DNA of 19,206 nt, taken from assembly GCA_035560935.1 (NCBI GenBank), contig DATMYQ010000271.1, positions 1-19,206 of the forward strand. Reading direction: 5' to 3'. The stretch's first letter is position 1, and each line of letters starts with the position of its first letter. This document shows, piece after piece, positions 1 to 6,414 of this stretch. The stretch is from DATMYQ01 sp035560935. Its GTDB lineage: Bacteria > Bacillota > Negativicutes > Sporomusales > Sporomusaceae. Under the pieces are notes generated by a model, which was given only the letters and a program-made list of their open reading frames with translations, was not told the DNA's origin and ran no database searches. A program made the translations under genes and the position numbers.

Positions 1-118
1 GATAAGCCGTTTTCCGCGGCCCCCTGTTTTTTTGACATATCTGTAGATGTAAACGCGGCAGCGAAAAAACGATACTGCACGTTTTTCTGAAATATCCGTA
101 GGCAATGAAAAGAATTTG

Positions 119-127
119 TGGTATGCT
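119..127 (+). promoter_or_regulatory. Possible extended -10 promoter element
   Basis: TGGTATGCT fits an extended -10 (TGnTATnnT), about 73 bases before the first gene. No convincing -35 lies 16-18 bases upstream; TAGGCA at 99-104 is poor. A TTGACA at 32-37 has no matching -10 at the right distance. This is a weak call. Confidence 0.25.
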
Positions 128-199
128 TAAACACGTTAACAGCTGACGATGGGAAGAATATAACCGGGATTTGCCGAAATATTTGGATGGTGATAATAG

Positions 200-727
200 A
201 TGGTGGATTACGCGCGTCCGTTTACCAGTGAAGAGCATGTGTCCGACAGTGTGAATTTGTTGATTTCCATTTTGATCCGATATCCGGAAATCGGAACGAT
301 CAAGTATTTGCCGGAAACGAACTCGTTAAAAATGACGTTTTTATTGCGAGTATTACCCGATACGGAAGATCTTGCCGACGTTTGCCGGGTCTTGGAAGCG
401 AGTATTTGTGCCTACCATTTGTTAAAGGGCCTGAAAAATGCGAGAGTGGCATTGAAAGTTAGTCATTATGATCCGGTGATGATGCTGGAAGTGCAAAGAG
501 ATGTGCCTACATTGTCACAGAATGAAATCGCATTGATGATTCATATTCTGAATGAAAGTTATGGTCAGTGGCTGATTGCGGATTATCATGAGACAATGCC
601 GGAAGATGACCTGATCGTGCAGGAAGAATATATTGCCGATATGCTGGAGAACATCAAACGACAGCGTATTGATCAGGGATTGATCGGTATTCGGGAAGAC
701 GGAAGAGTGTTTGTGTTTGATAAATAG
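200..727 (+). CDS. Conserved hypothetical protein, 175 aa, upstream of spoVS
   Basis: I do not recognise a named family. The product is acidic and soluble-looking, with no signal peptide and no membrane segment. The N-terminal half (about residues 15-105) reads as mixed alpha/beta with hydrophobic strands. The C-terminal half (about 106-160) is mostly helical and rich in Glu, Asp and Met, and ends in a short strand-like GREDGRVFVF-type tail (actual residues IGIREDGRVFVFDK). The ATG at 200 follows a weak Shine-Dalgarno (GGATGGTG, 184-191). It lies 142 bases before the spoVS start, but spoVS has its own promoter between them, so they need not be one transcript. Codon use looks like its neighbours and no frame disruption is visible. 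The position beside spoVS invites a sporulation role, but nothing in the protein shows this. Confidence 0.75.
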   Translation: MVDYARPFTSEEHVSDSVNLLISILIRYPEIGTIKYLPETNSLKMTFLLRVLPDTEDLADVCRVLEASICAYHLLKGLKNARVALKVSHYDPVMMLEVQRDVPTLSQNEIALMIHILNESYGQWLIADYHETMPEDDLIVQEEYIADMLENIKRQRIDQGLIGIREDGRVFVFDK

Positions 728-789
728 TTGCAATGATTCATCGCAGAGGGGTTCAGAACTCACCGACAGTATTTTTGTTATATTTTGAA

Positions 790-817
790 AAGGGATTTTT
801 TGCCGGATAACGAATAA
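790..817 (+). promoter_or_regulatory. Candidate sigma-H promoter of spoVS
   Basis: AAGGGATTT (790-798) and AACGAATAA (809-817) match the sigma-H consensus (RnAGGAwww and RnnGAATww) with one mismatch in the -35. There are 13 bases between ATTT and GAAT. B. subtilis spoVS is known to be sigma-H dependent, so the match is in the expected place. The call rests on motif and context only. Confidence 0.55.
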
Positions 818-869
818 TATCCTAAAAGAACAAGATTTGCTCTTAATTCAAAGGAGGGTACTTGACACG

Positions 870-1130
870 ATGGATGTATTGAAGGTATCAGCAAAATCGA
901 ATCCTAATTCAGTAGCCGGCGCTTTGGCTGGGGTGCTGCGTGAGCAAGGTGGCGCGGAAATTCAGGCGATTGGTGCCGGTGCTCTTAACCAGGCTGTCAA
1001 AGCGGTGGCCATAGCCAGAGGCTTTGTGGCGCCTCATGGAGTGGATCTCATTTGCATTCCGGCGTTTACCGATATTTTAATTGATGGTGAAGAACGTACG
1101 GCGATCAAACTAATTGTCGAACCGCGATAA
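870..1130 (+). CDS. spoVS: Stage V sporulation protein S
   Basis: SpoVS is a small Alba-like cytoplasmic protein. In Bacillus it is needed for progression past stage V (coat assembly and heat resistance), and it is expressed early under sigma-H. From the ATG at 870 the product is 86 aa, the usual length of the family. It shows the characteristic run MDVLKVSAKSNPNSVAGAL, followed by GAGALNQAVKAVAIARG and a C-terminal AIKLIVEPR. I chose 870 over an upstream in-frame start at 837 because a strong Shine-Dalgarno (AAGGAGGG, 851-858) precedes 870 and the family begins exactly there. It sits alone between its own promoter and terminator, so it is probably monocistronic. Its presence supports an endospore former, although SpoVS homologs also occur in some non-sporulating bacteria. 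Confidence 0.97.
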   Translation: MDVLKVSAKSNPNSVAGALAGVLREQGGAEIQAIGAGALNQAVKAVAIARGFVAPHGVDLICIPAFTDILIDGEERTAIKLIVEPR

Positions 1131-1161
1131 TCCGATTTTGTTATATTGCTGACAAATTTGC

Positions 1162-1196
1162 AACCTGTTCACTGCGGACAGGTTTTGCTGTTTTTG
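1162..1196 (+). terminator. Rho-independent terminator after spoVS
   Basis: AACCTGTTC (1162-1170) pairs with GGACAGGTT (1176-1184), giving a 9-bp stem with one G-T pair and a 5-base loop. It is followed by a T-rich stretch, TTTGCTGTTTTTG. It lies 31 bases after the spoVS stop. Confidence 0.7.
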
Positions 1197-1252
1197 CAAG
1201 TGAATCTATGGCATAATAAGAGATAGCAAAAACGGAAGTGGAGGATGTTATT

Positions 1253-2761
1253 TTGGGTGTTCAAGCGAAAGTTGTATCAGGGGAAATTGGTAAATTGGCA
1301 TGGGATGCATTGCTGATCGGCGTTTTTAGCGGAGCTACGGATGCAGCTCCGGAAGTAGCGGCAGTTGATATGATGGTTGGCGGCTGTTTGCTTCGTCTGC
1401 TCAAGGATACGCCAGATATGACGAAGTGGGGCGAAAATACAGTAATTCCTGTTTGCAGCGGGGAACGATGTCAGCGGGTTATTGTAATCGGTTTGGGAAA
1501 ACCGGAAGAACTAAACTATGAAAAATTGCGGGCTGCGATGGGCACGGCTATGCGATCAGCGGGCAAGTTGCAGGCGCGGATTGTGGCCAGCCTTCTTCAT
1601 CGGCAGTGTACCGCGGCAGAGGTGGAGATGCAGACTGCTGCCCAAGGCAGCGTAGAAGGCGCACTGATGGGTGCATACCGTTTTGACTGTTACAAAACGG
1701 CGCCGGTTACTACCACAGTACCGGAAGAATTCTGGCTACTCGAAGAGTCTGATAGCCTGTTGGCTAATCTGGAGCAGGCTGCGTACGAGGGGCAAACGAT
1801 CGCGGAGGCCGTGAATATGACCCGTGATTTGGTGAACCATCCGGCGGGTCATATGACGCCGACACGGTTGGCGGAACAGGCAGCGCGGATTGCCGATGTT
1901 TACGGTATGAATTTGACGGTAATGGATCGTGAAGAACTGGCTGTACGAAAAATGGGCGCATTTTTAGCGGTGGCGCAAGGGAGCGTTGAACCGCCTAAAA
2001 TGATTGTTTTGAAGCATTGCGGCGCTGGCGACACGCAGCCGTGGACCGCTTTTGTCGGTAAGGGAATCACTTTTGACAGTGGTGGGATTTCGCTGAAACC
2101 CAGTGAAAATATGGGAGATATGAAGGACGATATGGCCGGAGCCGCCGCTGTGCTGGGCGCGATGGAAGCCATTGGCCGGCTGGGGATTAAACAAAATATT
2201 ATGGGCGTCATGCCGTGCACCGAAAACATGCCGGCGGGTAACGCCTTTCATCCCGGAGATGTTATTACGTCAATGGACGGAAAAACTATTGAGGTCATTA
2301 GCACCGATGCGGAAGGCCGGTTAATTTTAGCGGACGCGGTGACTTATGCCAAAGAGCTGGGAGCGGAGCGGCTGGTGGATGTGGCTACGCTGACCGGCGC
2401 CTGTGTCATTGCTTTGGGCAAGGTATACTCCGGGCTATTGGGCAATAACCGGGAATGGACGGAACAGGTGAGAGCAGCGGCGACCGCTGCCGGTGAAAAA
2501 GTATGGGAAATGCCCTATGATGCAGAATACCGGGAGCAGTTTAAAAGCTCTATCGCCGACCTAAAAAATACAGGTGGCCGTCCGGGTGGCATGATCACTG
2601 CAGGGATGTTCATCGGCGAATTTGCCGGCCAGACTCCCTGGGTTCATATTGATATTGCCGCTACGGTGACTGCGGACAAAGATCAGGGATACCTTGTAAA
2701 AGGAGCGACCGGCGTTCTGGTCAGGACGCTGGTGCAACTGGCCCGCAGTGGCAGTAATTAA
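1253..2761 (+). CDS. pepA: Leucyl aminopeptidase (peptidase family M17)
   Basis: This is a cytosolic, two-metal, hexameric aminopeptidase that removes N-terminal residues, with a preference for Leu, and takes part in peptide turnover. I start it at TTG 1253 (502 aa) because GGAGG at 1240-1244 is 8 bases upstream. An in-frame GTG at 1238 overlaps that Shine-Dalgarno. With this start the metal ligands fall at K270, D275, D293, D352 and E354, with the catalytic pair K282-equivalent region and R356. As I recall, these numbers coincide with E. coli PepA. The signature STDAEGRL is at 350-357, with Ser where many members have Asn. Residues 1-160 form the divergent N-terminal domain and 170-500 the catalytic domain. 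The PHP gene follows after 22 bases, so the two are probably cotranscribed. A CATAAT at 1212-1217 could be a -10, but its -35 is poor. Confidence 0.96.
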   Translation: MGVQAKVVSGEIGKLAWDALLIGVFSGATDAAPEVAAVDMMVGGCLLRLLKDTPDMTKWGENTVIPVCSGERCQRVIVIGLGKPEELNYEKLRAAMGTAMRSAGKLQARIVASLLHRQCTAAEVEMQTAAQGSVEGALMGAYRFDCYKTAPVTTTVPEEFWLLEESDSLLANLEQAAYEGQTIAEAVNMTRDLVNHPAGHMTPTRLAEQAARIADVYGMNLTVMDREELAVRKMGAFLAVAQGSVEPPKMIVLKHCGAGDTQPWTAFVGKGITFDSGGISLKPSENMGDMKDDMAGAAAVLGAMEAIGRLGIKQNIMGVMPCTENMPAGNAFHPGDVITSMDGKTIEVISTDAEGRLILADAVTYAKELGAERLVDVATLTGACVIALGKVYSGLLGNNREWTEQVRAAATAAGEKVWEMPYDAEYREQFKSSIADLKNTGGRPGGMITAGMFIGEFAGQTPWVHIDIAATVTADKDQGYLVKGATGVLVRTLVQLARSGSN

Positions 2762-2783
2762 GGGAAAGTCTTGAGGGATCGAC

Positions 2784-3614
2784 ATGGCTGTGGATTTGCA
2801 TATTCATACCACTGCTTCCGATGGCTGGCTGACGCCGGTTCAGGTCGTCCACAAAGCGCAGGCCGCTTCACTGGCGGGCATTGCCATTACGGATCATGAC
2901 ACTTTGGAAGGATTGAACATTCTAAAGGAAGCCGGTTATTTGCCGTCAGCAAGCCCGGTTATTGTTCCCGGAATAGAATTCAGTACCGATTTGCCGGAAC
3001 ACGAAGTACATATTCTGGCATATGGAATGGATCCGCAACATCAGGAATTGCAGAATTATTTGCAAGAATTGATTCGGGACCGTTTGACGCGCGTTGAAAA
3101 AATGCTTGCGAAACTGACGCAGCTGGGATATCCGTTGGAGTACCGGCGTGTGAGGGAACTGGCCGGCAATGCCAAGGCGTTGGGTCGGCCTCACGTGGCC
3201 AGGGCACTGATAGAAAAAGGATATTTTCTCACGATTGCCGAAGTATTTGAACGGTTGCTGATGAAAAACGGCCCGGCGTACGTGCCGCACTACAAGTTAA
3301 TGCCGGAAGAGGTTATCCGGCTGATTCATCGTGCCGGCGGTGCGGCGGTACTGGCTCACCCGGGACAAATTCACAATGATGATATTGTTGCCGGCCTGAT
3401 TACGGCGGGCTTAGACGGTCTGGAGGCGTACCATCCCCACCATTGCGCCGATGAGGCGGAGCGGTATCAGCAATGGGCGCTGGATAGCGGGCTTTTGACC
3501 ACCGGTGGATCGGATTATCATGGCATGCCCGGTCGCTTTCCGGAACAATTGGGAGTATTTACGGCGGAAGATGCTGTATTGGCACAACTGCAGCAGTTTT
3601 TACATATTGCGTAA
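2784..3614 (+). CDS. PHP-domain phosphoesterase (TrpH/YciV type)
   Basis: The product belongs to the PHP family of metal-dependent phosphoesterases, 276 aa. The metal-site motifs are in order: H6/H8 in DLHIHTTASDG, D37-H38-D39 in ITDHD, E65 in PGIEFS, H76, H192 in AHPG, and D244/H246 in GGSDYHG. This arrangement is that of the TrpH/YciV (RNase AM) group. Studied members are 5'-3' exonucleases acting on short RNAs and 3',5'-nucleoside bisphosphates, which makes nucleotide or RNA end hydrolysis the likely job; the exact substrate is inferred. No signal peptide or membrane segment is seen. The ATG at 2784 has GAGGGA 6 bases upstream. It lies between the aminopeptidase and the P-loop/Asp23 gene in the same direction. 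Histidinol-phosphatase is less likely because there is no his context. Confidence 0.9.
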   Translation: MAVDLHIHTTASDGWLTPVQVVHKAQAASLAGIAITDHDTLEGLNILKEAGYLPSASPVIVPGIEFSTDLPEHEVHILAYGMDPQHQELQNYLQELIRDRLTRVEKMLAKLTQLGYPLEYRRVRELAGNAKALGRPHVARALIEKGYFLTIAEVFERLLMKNGPAYVPHYKLMPEEVIRLIHRAGGAAVLAHPGQIHNDDIVAGLITAGLDGLEAYHPHHCADEAERYQQWALDSGLLTTGGSDYHGMPGRFPEQLGVFTAEDAVLAQLQQFLHIA

Positions 3615-3693
3615 TCCATGAGCCGACAGATTGCAGCTGCCTGGTTGGGCAGAGGGGTTTTGGGGTTTGGAGAAAGTAAGGAGTGCATTCGTG

Positions 3694-4518
3694 ATGGAGG
3701 TTTTTGCGCTGGTGGGTCCCAGCGGTACCGGAAAAAGTCATCGTGCGTTGATTGTGGCTCACGAACATCAGATAGACACTATATTGGATGACGGACTGCT
3801 GATTAAAGATAGCAAAATTGTGGCTGGAAGCTCGGCAAAAAAAGAACCCAACAAGATTCAGGCCGTCAAACGGGCTATCTTTATGGATCCTCTGCATGTT
3901 GCCCAGGTCCGGCAGGCCCTGGATAAGCTGCAGCCGGAAAAAATTCTGGTATTGGGTACGTCGGTGAATATGGTGGATAAAATTGTCAAGGTATTGAAGA
4001 TGCCGGCCATTAGCCAATATATCCGTATTGAAGATATTGCTACCCGGACGGAGATTGCTAAAGCACGGGAAAGCAGACAAAAAGAGGGGAAACACATCAT
4101 TCCCGTGCCCACGATTGAATTGAAACCACATTTTTCCGGTTATCTGATTGACCCATTGGAGATCTTTTTTAAAAAAGACCGGTCGCCGCGGCGGCGGCTG
4201 GGAGAGAAGTCGATCGTGCGGCCTACGTTCAGTTACTATGGCAAGTTGTTTATCTCTGATTCAGCGATCGCCGCGATCGTGGATTCGGTGGCCACCAGTG
4301 ATATCGCATTGACGCGAGCCCAACAAATCAATATTCGTAATTCGCAGGACAAGGAAAAGGGAATCTCGATTTCTTTAGATGTGACCATTCGCTATGGAGA
4401 GGTCATCTGGACCGTGGTCCGCAATGCGCAAGTGCGTATTAAAGAAATGGTGGAATACATGACGGGGATGATGGTGAAAGAAGTCAATATTGCCGTCAAA
4501 AAATTGAGCTTGGAATAG
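3694..4518 (+). CDS. P-loop NTPase with C-terminal Asp23/Gls24-like domain
   Basis: The 274-aa product begins with a beta strand and a Walker A motif (GPSGTGKS, residues 8-15). A nucleotide-binding region follows, and the predicted strand KILVLGTS may carry the next core strand. From about residue 171 to the end, the pattern (RPTFSYYGKLFISDSAI, ISISLDVTIRYG, then VVRNAQVRIKEMVEYMTGM) resembles the Asp23/Gls24 alkaline-shock fold. I recognise the protein as a conserved, uncharacterised family of Clostridia and Negativicutes. I chose ATG 3694; GTG 3691 is an equal alternative, since AAGGAG at 3678-3683 serves both. The longer frame from 3631 lacks a Shine-Dalgarno. No membrane segment is visible, unlike the AmaP anchors that accompany Asp23 elsewhere. 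Function is unknown; nucleotide-controlled assembly at the envelope is only a guess. Confidence 0.85.
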   Translation: MEVFALVGPSGTGKSHRALIVAHEHQIDTILDDGLLIKDSKIVAGSSAKKEPNKIQAVKRAIFMDPLHVAQVRQALDKLQPEKILVLGTSVNMVDKIVKVLKMPAISQYIRIEDIATRTEIAKARESRQKEGKHIIPVPTIELKPHFSGYLIDPLEIFFKKDRSPRRRLGEKSIVRPTFSYYGKLFISDSAIAAIVDSVATSDIALTRAQQINIRNSQDKEKGISISLDVTIRYGEVIWTVVRNAQVRIKEMVEYMTGMMVKEVNIAVKKLSLE

Positions 4519-4548
4519 AAAAAATAATAAAAGGACAGGGATGAAGCA

Positions 4549-4896
4549 ATGGGGAAGCAGCCGGGAAGGCGGGTTTTATTTTCGGGTTATGCCAAATTAC
4601 CTACGGGTATAACCGCCAGTGAGATGTACAAAGTGATAGGCTTAGTCGTCGTAGTGGATGAAGAGAGCGGCGAAATCCTGGAGGCGGATTGTACGTTGGC
4701 AACAGAAGTCGCCCGGCGCCATGTTTCCGGTCTGATTGAAGGGCATTCGCTGAACCAGTCGCCGGAAAAGTTGGTGCGCATGGTAGATTTGGCGTACCAG
4801 GGTAGTGCGAAAAAAGCCATTATTACCGCCGTACGGATTATTTACGACAAGTATCGCAGTTATAAAGAAGGTGTGGTACCCAGCGTAGTGGATTGA
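4549..4896 (+). CDS. DUF3870 domain protein
   Basis: The 115-aa product matches the small DUF3870 family found in Firmicutes. It has a strand-rich N-terminus (RVLFSGYAKLPTGITASEMYK), a central VVVDEESGEILEADCTLAT segment and a helical second half ending in ITAVRIIYDKYRSY. A conserved-looking Cys sits in EADCTLAT, and a His in the ARRHVSGLIEGHSL segment. No signal peptide or transmembrane helix is present and no catalytic motif is obvious. ATG 4549 follows an AGGACAGGG Shine-Dalgarno; an ATG at 4541 is out of frame. It is the last gene of its operon, 30 bases after the P-loop/Asp23 gene and just ahead of a terminator. The biochemical role is unknown. Confidence 0.88.
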   Translation: MGKQPGRRVLFSGYAKLPTGITASEMYKVIGLVVVVDEESGEILEADCTLATEVARRHVSGLIEGHSLNQSPEKLVRMVDLAYQGSAKKAIITAVRIIYDKYRSYKEGVVPSVVD

Positions 4897-4915
4897 CAGT
4901 CAGGAAAATAGAGAC

Positions 4916-4966
4916 AAAACCGGTGCTGCAGGTCGGAGTGATCCGGATCGTGAGCCCCGGTTTTTA
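4916..4966 (+). terminator. Terminator after the DUF3870 gene
   Basis: AAAACCGGTGCT (4916-4927) pairs with AGCCCCGGTTTT (4953-4964) with a single mismatch, followed by a T. The 25-base loop contains the palindrome GATCCGGATC, which could form a second small hairpin. It separates the upstream operon from the miaB promoter. Confidence 0.6.
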
Positions 4967-5001
4967 ATTTTGCGTCTAAAAGAGAACTGCGGATAAATGT
5001 A

Positions 5002-5030
5002 TTGGAGTTCCCGGGCCGAGTTGGTATAAT
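5002..5030 (+). promoter_or_regulatory. Sigma-A promoter of the miaB-mutS-mutL-miaA-hfq operon
   Basis: TTGGAG (5002-5007) and a perfect TATAAT (5025-5030) are separated by exactly 17 bases. The expected transcription start near 5037 gives a leader of about 20 bases before miaB. Confidence 0.7.
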
Positions 5031-5058
5031 AGAGGCAATGACTTTGCGAAGGAGAAAA

Positions 5059-6384
5059 ATGCAGTTGAAACACCACTATCATATTCTGACCTATGGTTGT
5101 CAAATGAACGAAAACGATTCGGAACGGTTGGCCGGGCAGCTGAAGGCTGCCGGCTATGAACATACGGAAGAGATGGCTCAGGCGGATGTCATCCTCATTA
5201 ATACCTGTTGTGTGAGGGAGAGCGCCGAGAAAAAGATTTTCGGCAAAATTGGCGAACTCAAACGGCTGAAGGCCGGCAATCCCAATCTGGTGATTGGGAT
5301 TGCCGGCTGCATGGCGCAAAAAGATCAGGAGAAGCTGTTCAAACGGGCGCCACACATTGATATTGTCCTGGGTACCGGCAACACCGGCGAACTGCTGGCG
5401 GCGGTGCAAAAAGTCGCGCAAGGCCGGGAACGGGTGCTGGCGGTATGGGAACAGGCGCAGGCGCAATCGGTGGAGGTTCCGGTGTTGCGGCGGGGACTGG
5501 TCAGCGCCTGGACGCCGATTATGAACGGCTGCAATAATTTTTGCACCTATTGCATCGTGCCCTATGTACGGGGCCGGGAGCGAAGTCGGGTCAAGGCGGA
5601 CATTCTGGCGGAGATCCGGCAACTGGACCGGGAAGGCTTTAAAGAAGTGACGCTGCTGGGGCAGAACGTGAATTCCTACGGGAAAGACAGCCAGGAAAAT
5701 GGCGATTTCGCCGGACTGCTGCAAGCGGTGGATGACATCGAGGGCATCAGCCGGGTGCGCTATATGACGTCCCATCCCCGGGATATGGACGACCGGGTTA
5801 TTGAAGTGGTGGCGGCCAGCCGGAAAGTGTGCGAACATTTTCATCTGCCGATCCAGTCCGGCAGCGATGCGCTGCTGGAAAAAATGAACCGGGGTTACAC
5901 CACCGATTATTATCGGAAATTAGTGGCGAAAATTCGTCAGGAGCTGCCTAAAGCCAGCATTACCACGGATTTAATCGTCGGTTTCCCCGGCGAAACGGAA
6001 ACTCTGTTTCAGGAAACGCTGGCGTTTGTCCGGGAAATCGGCTTTGACGCGGCCTATACGTTCCTGTATTCGCAGCGTTCGGGAACACCGGCGGCGACGA
6101 TGCCGGACCAGGTGCCGCTGCCGGAAAAGAAATCCCGGCTGAAACTGCTGATGGATTTGCAGAACGAAAGCAGTCTGCGGATTAACCGGGCGCTGGAGGG
6201 AGCCGTGCTGGAAGTCCTGGCGGAAGGAACCAGCAAGAATGACGAGAACACCTATATGGGACGGACCCGGACCAATAAAATTGTGCTCTGGAAGCGCGGC
6301 GGCCAGGAAGCCCCGGGCCAGCTGCTGAACGTACGGATTGAACAGGGACAAACCTGGGTTCTGAAAGGGACGCGGGTGGAATAA
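5059..6384 (+). CDS. miaB: tRNA-2-methylthio-N6-dimethylallyladenosine synthase
   Basis: MiaB is a radical SAM methylthiotransferase that converts i6A37 to ms2i6A37 in tRNAs reading UNN codons, using two 4Fe-4S clusters. From ATG 5059 (441 aa) the N-terminal UPF0004 domain carries cluster ligands C14 (TYGCQMN), C50 (NTCCVRE) and C84 (GCMAQ). The radical SAM ligands are C158, C162 and C165 in NGCNNFCTYCIVPYVRGRE. A TRAM domain forms the last 65 residues or so. AAGGAG at 5049-5054 sets the start. In-frame ATGs further upstream (5038) would make a leaderless message given the promoter at 5002-5030. MiaA, which makes its substrate, is encoded in the same operon. The YGCQMNENDSE and NTCCVRE signatures favour MiaB over MtaB and RimO. 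mutS follows after 30 bases. Confidence 0.96.
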   Translation: MQLKHHYHILTYGCQMNENDSERLAGQLKAAGYEHTEEMAQADVILINTCCVRESAEKKIFGKIGELKRLKAGNPNLVIGIAGCMAQKDQEKLFKRAPHIDIVLGTGNTGELLAAVQKVAQGRERVLAVWEQAQAQSVEVPVLRRGLVSAWTPIMNGCNNFCTYCIVPYVRGRERSRVKADILAEIRQLDREGFKEVTLLGQNVNSYGKDSQENGDFAGLLQAVDDIEGISRVRYMTSHPRDMDDRVIEVVAASRKVCEHFHLPIQSGSDALLEKMNRGYTTDYYRKLVAKIRQELPKASITTDLIVGFPGETETLFQETLAFVREIGFDAAYTFLYSQRSGTPAATMPDQVPLPEKKSRLKLLMDLQNESSLRINRALEGAVLEVLAEGTSKNDENTYMGRTRTNKIVLWKRGGQEAPGQLLNVRIEQGQTWVLKGTRVE

Positions 6385-6414
6385 AGAACGGCTGAAAGAA
6401 GAGGAGACGACGCG

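Noticed and set aside
32..60. TTGACA at 32-37 as a promoter -35
   Set aside because: The bases 17 downstream (GCGGCA) do not resemble a -10, and other spacings give nothing better.
1..5000. Lower GC in the first 5 kb as a sign of transfer
   Set aside because: The genes there (spoVS, pepA, PHP, DUF3870) are core Firmicute genes, the change is gradual by eye, and no mobile element or repeat marks a boundary.
5002..5058. MiaB starting upstream at 5002 or 5038
   Set aside because: These positions fall inside or at the edge of the promoter (TTGGAG-17-TATAAT). The Shine-Dalgarno at 5049-5054 points to 5059.
4900..5844. Long minus-strand open frame (314 codons) opposite miaB
   Set aside because: It overlaps miaB in antisense, is rich in His, Pro and Arg as antisense of a GC-rich gene would be, and matches no family. 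The plus-strand gene has all its motifs.
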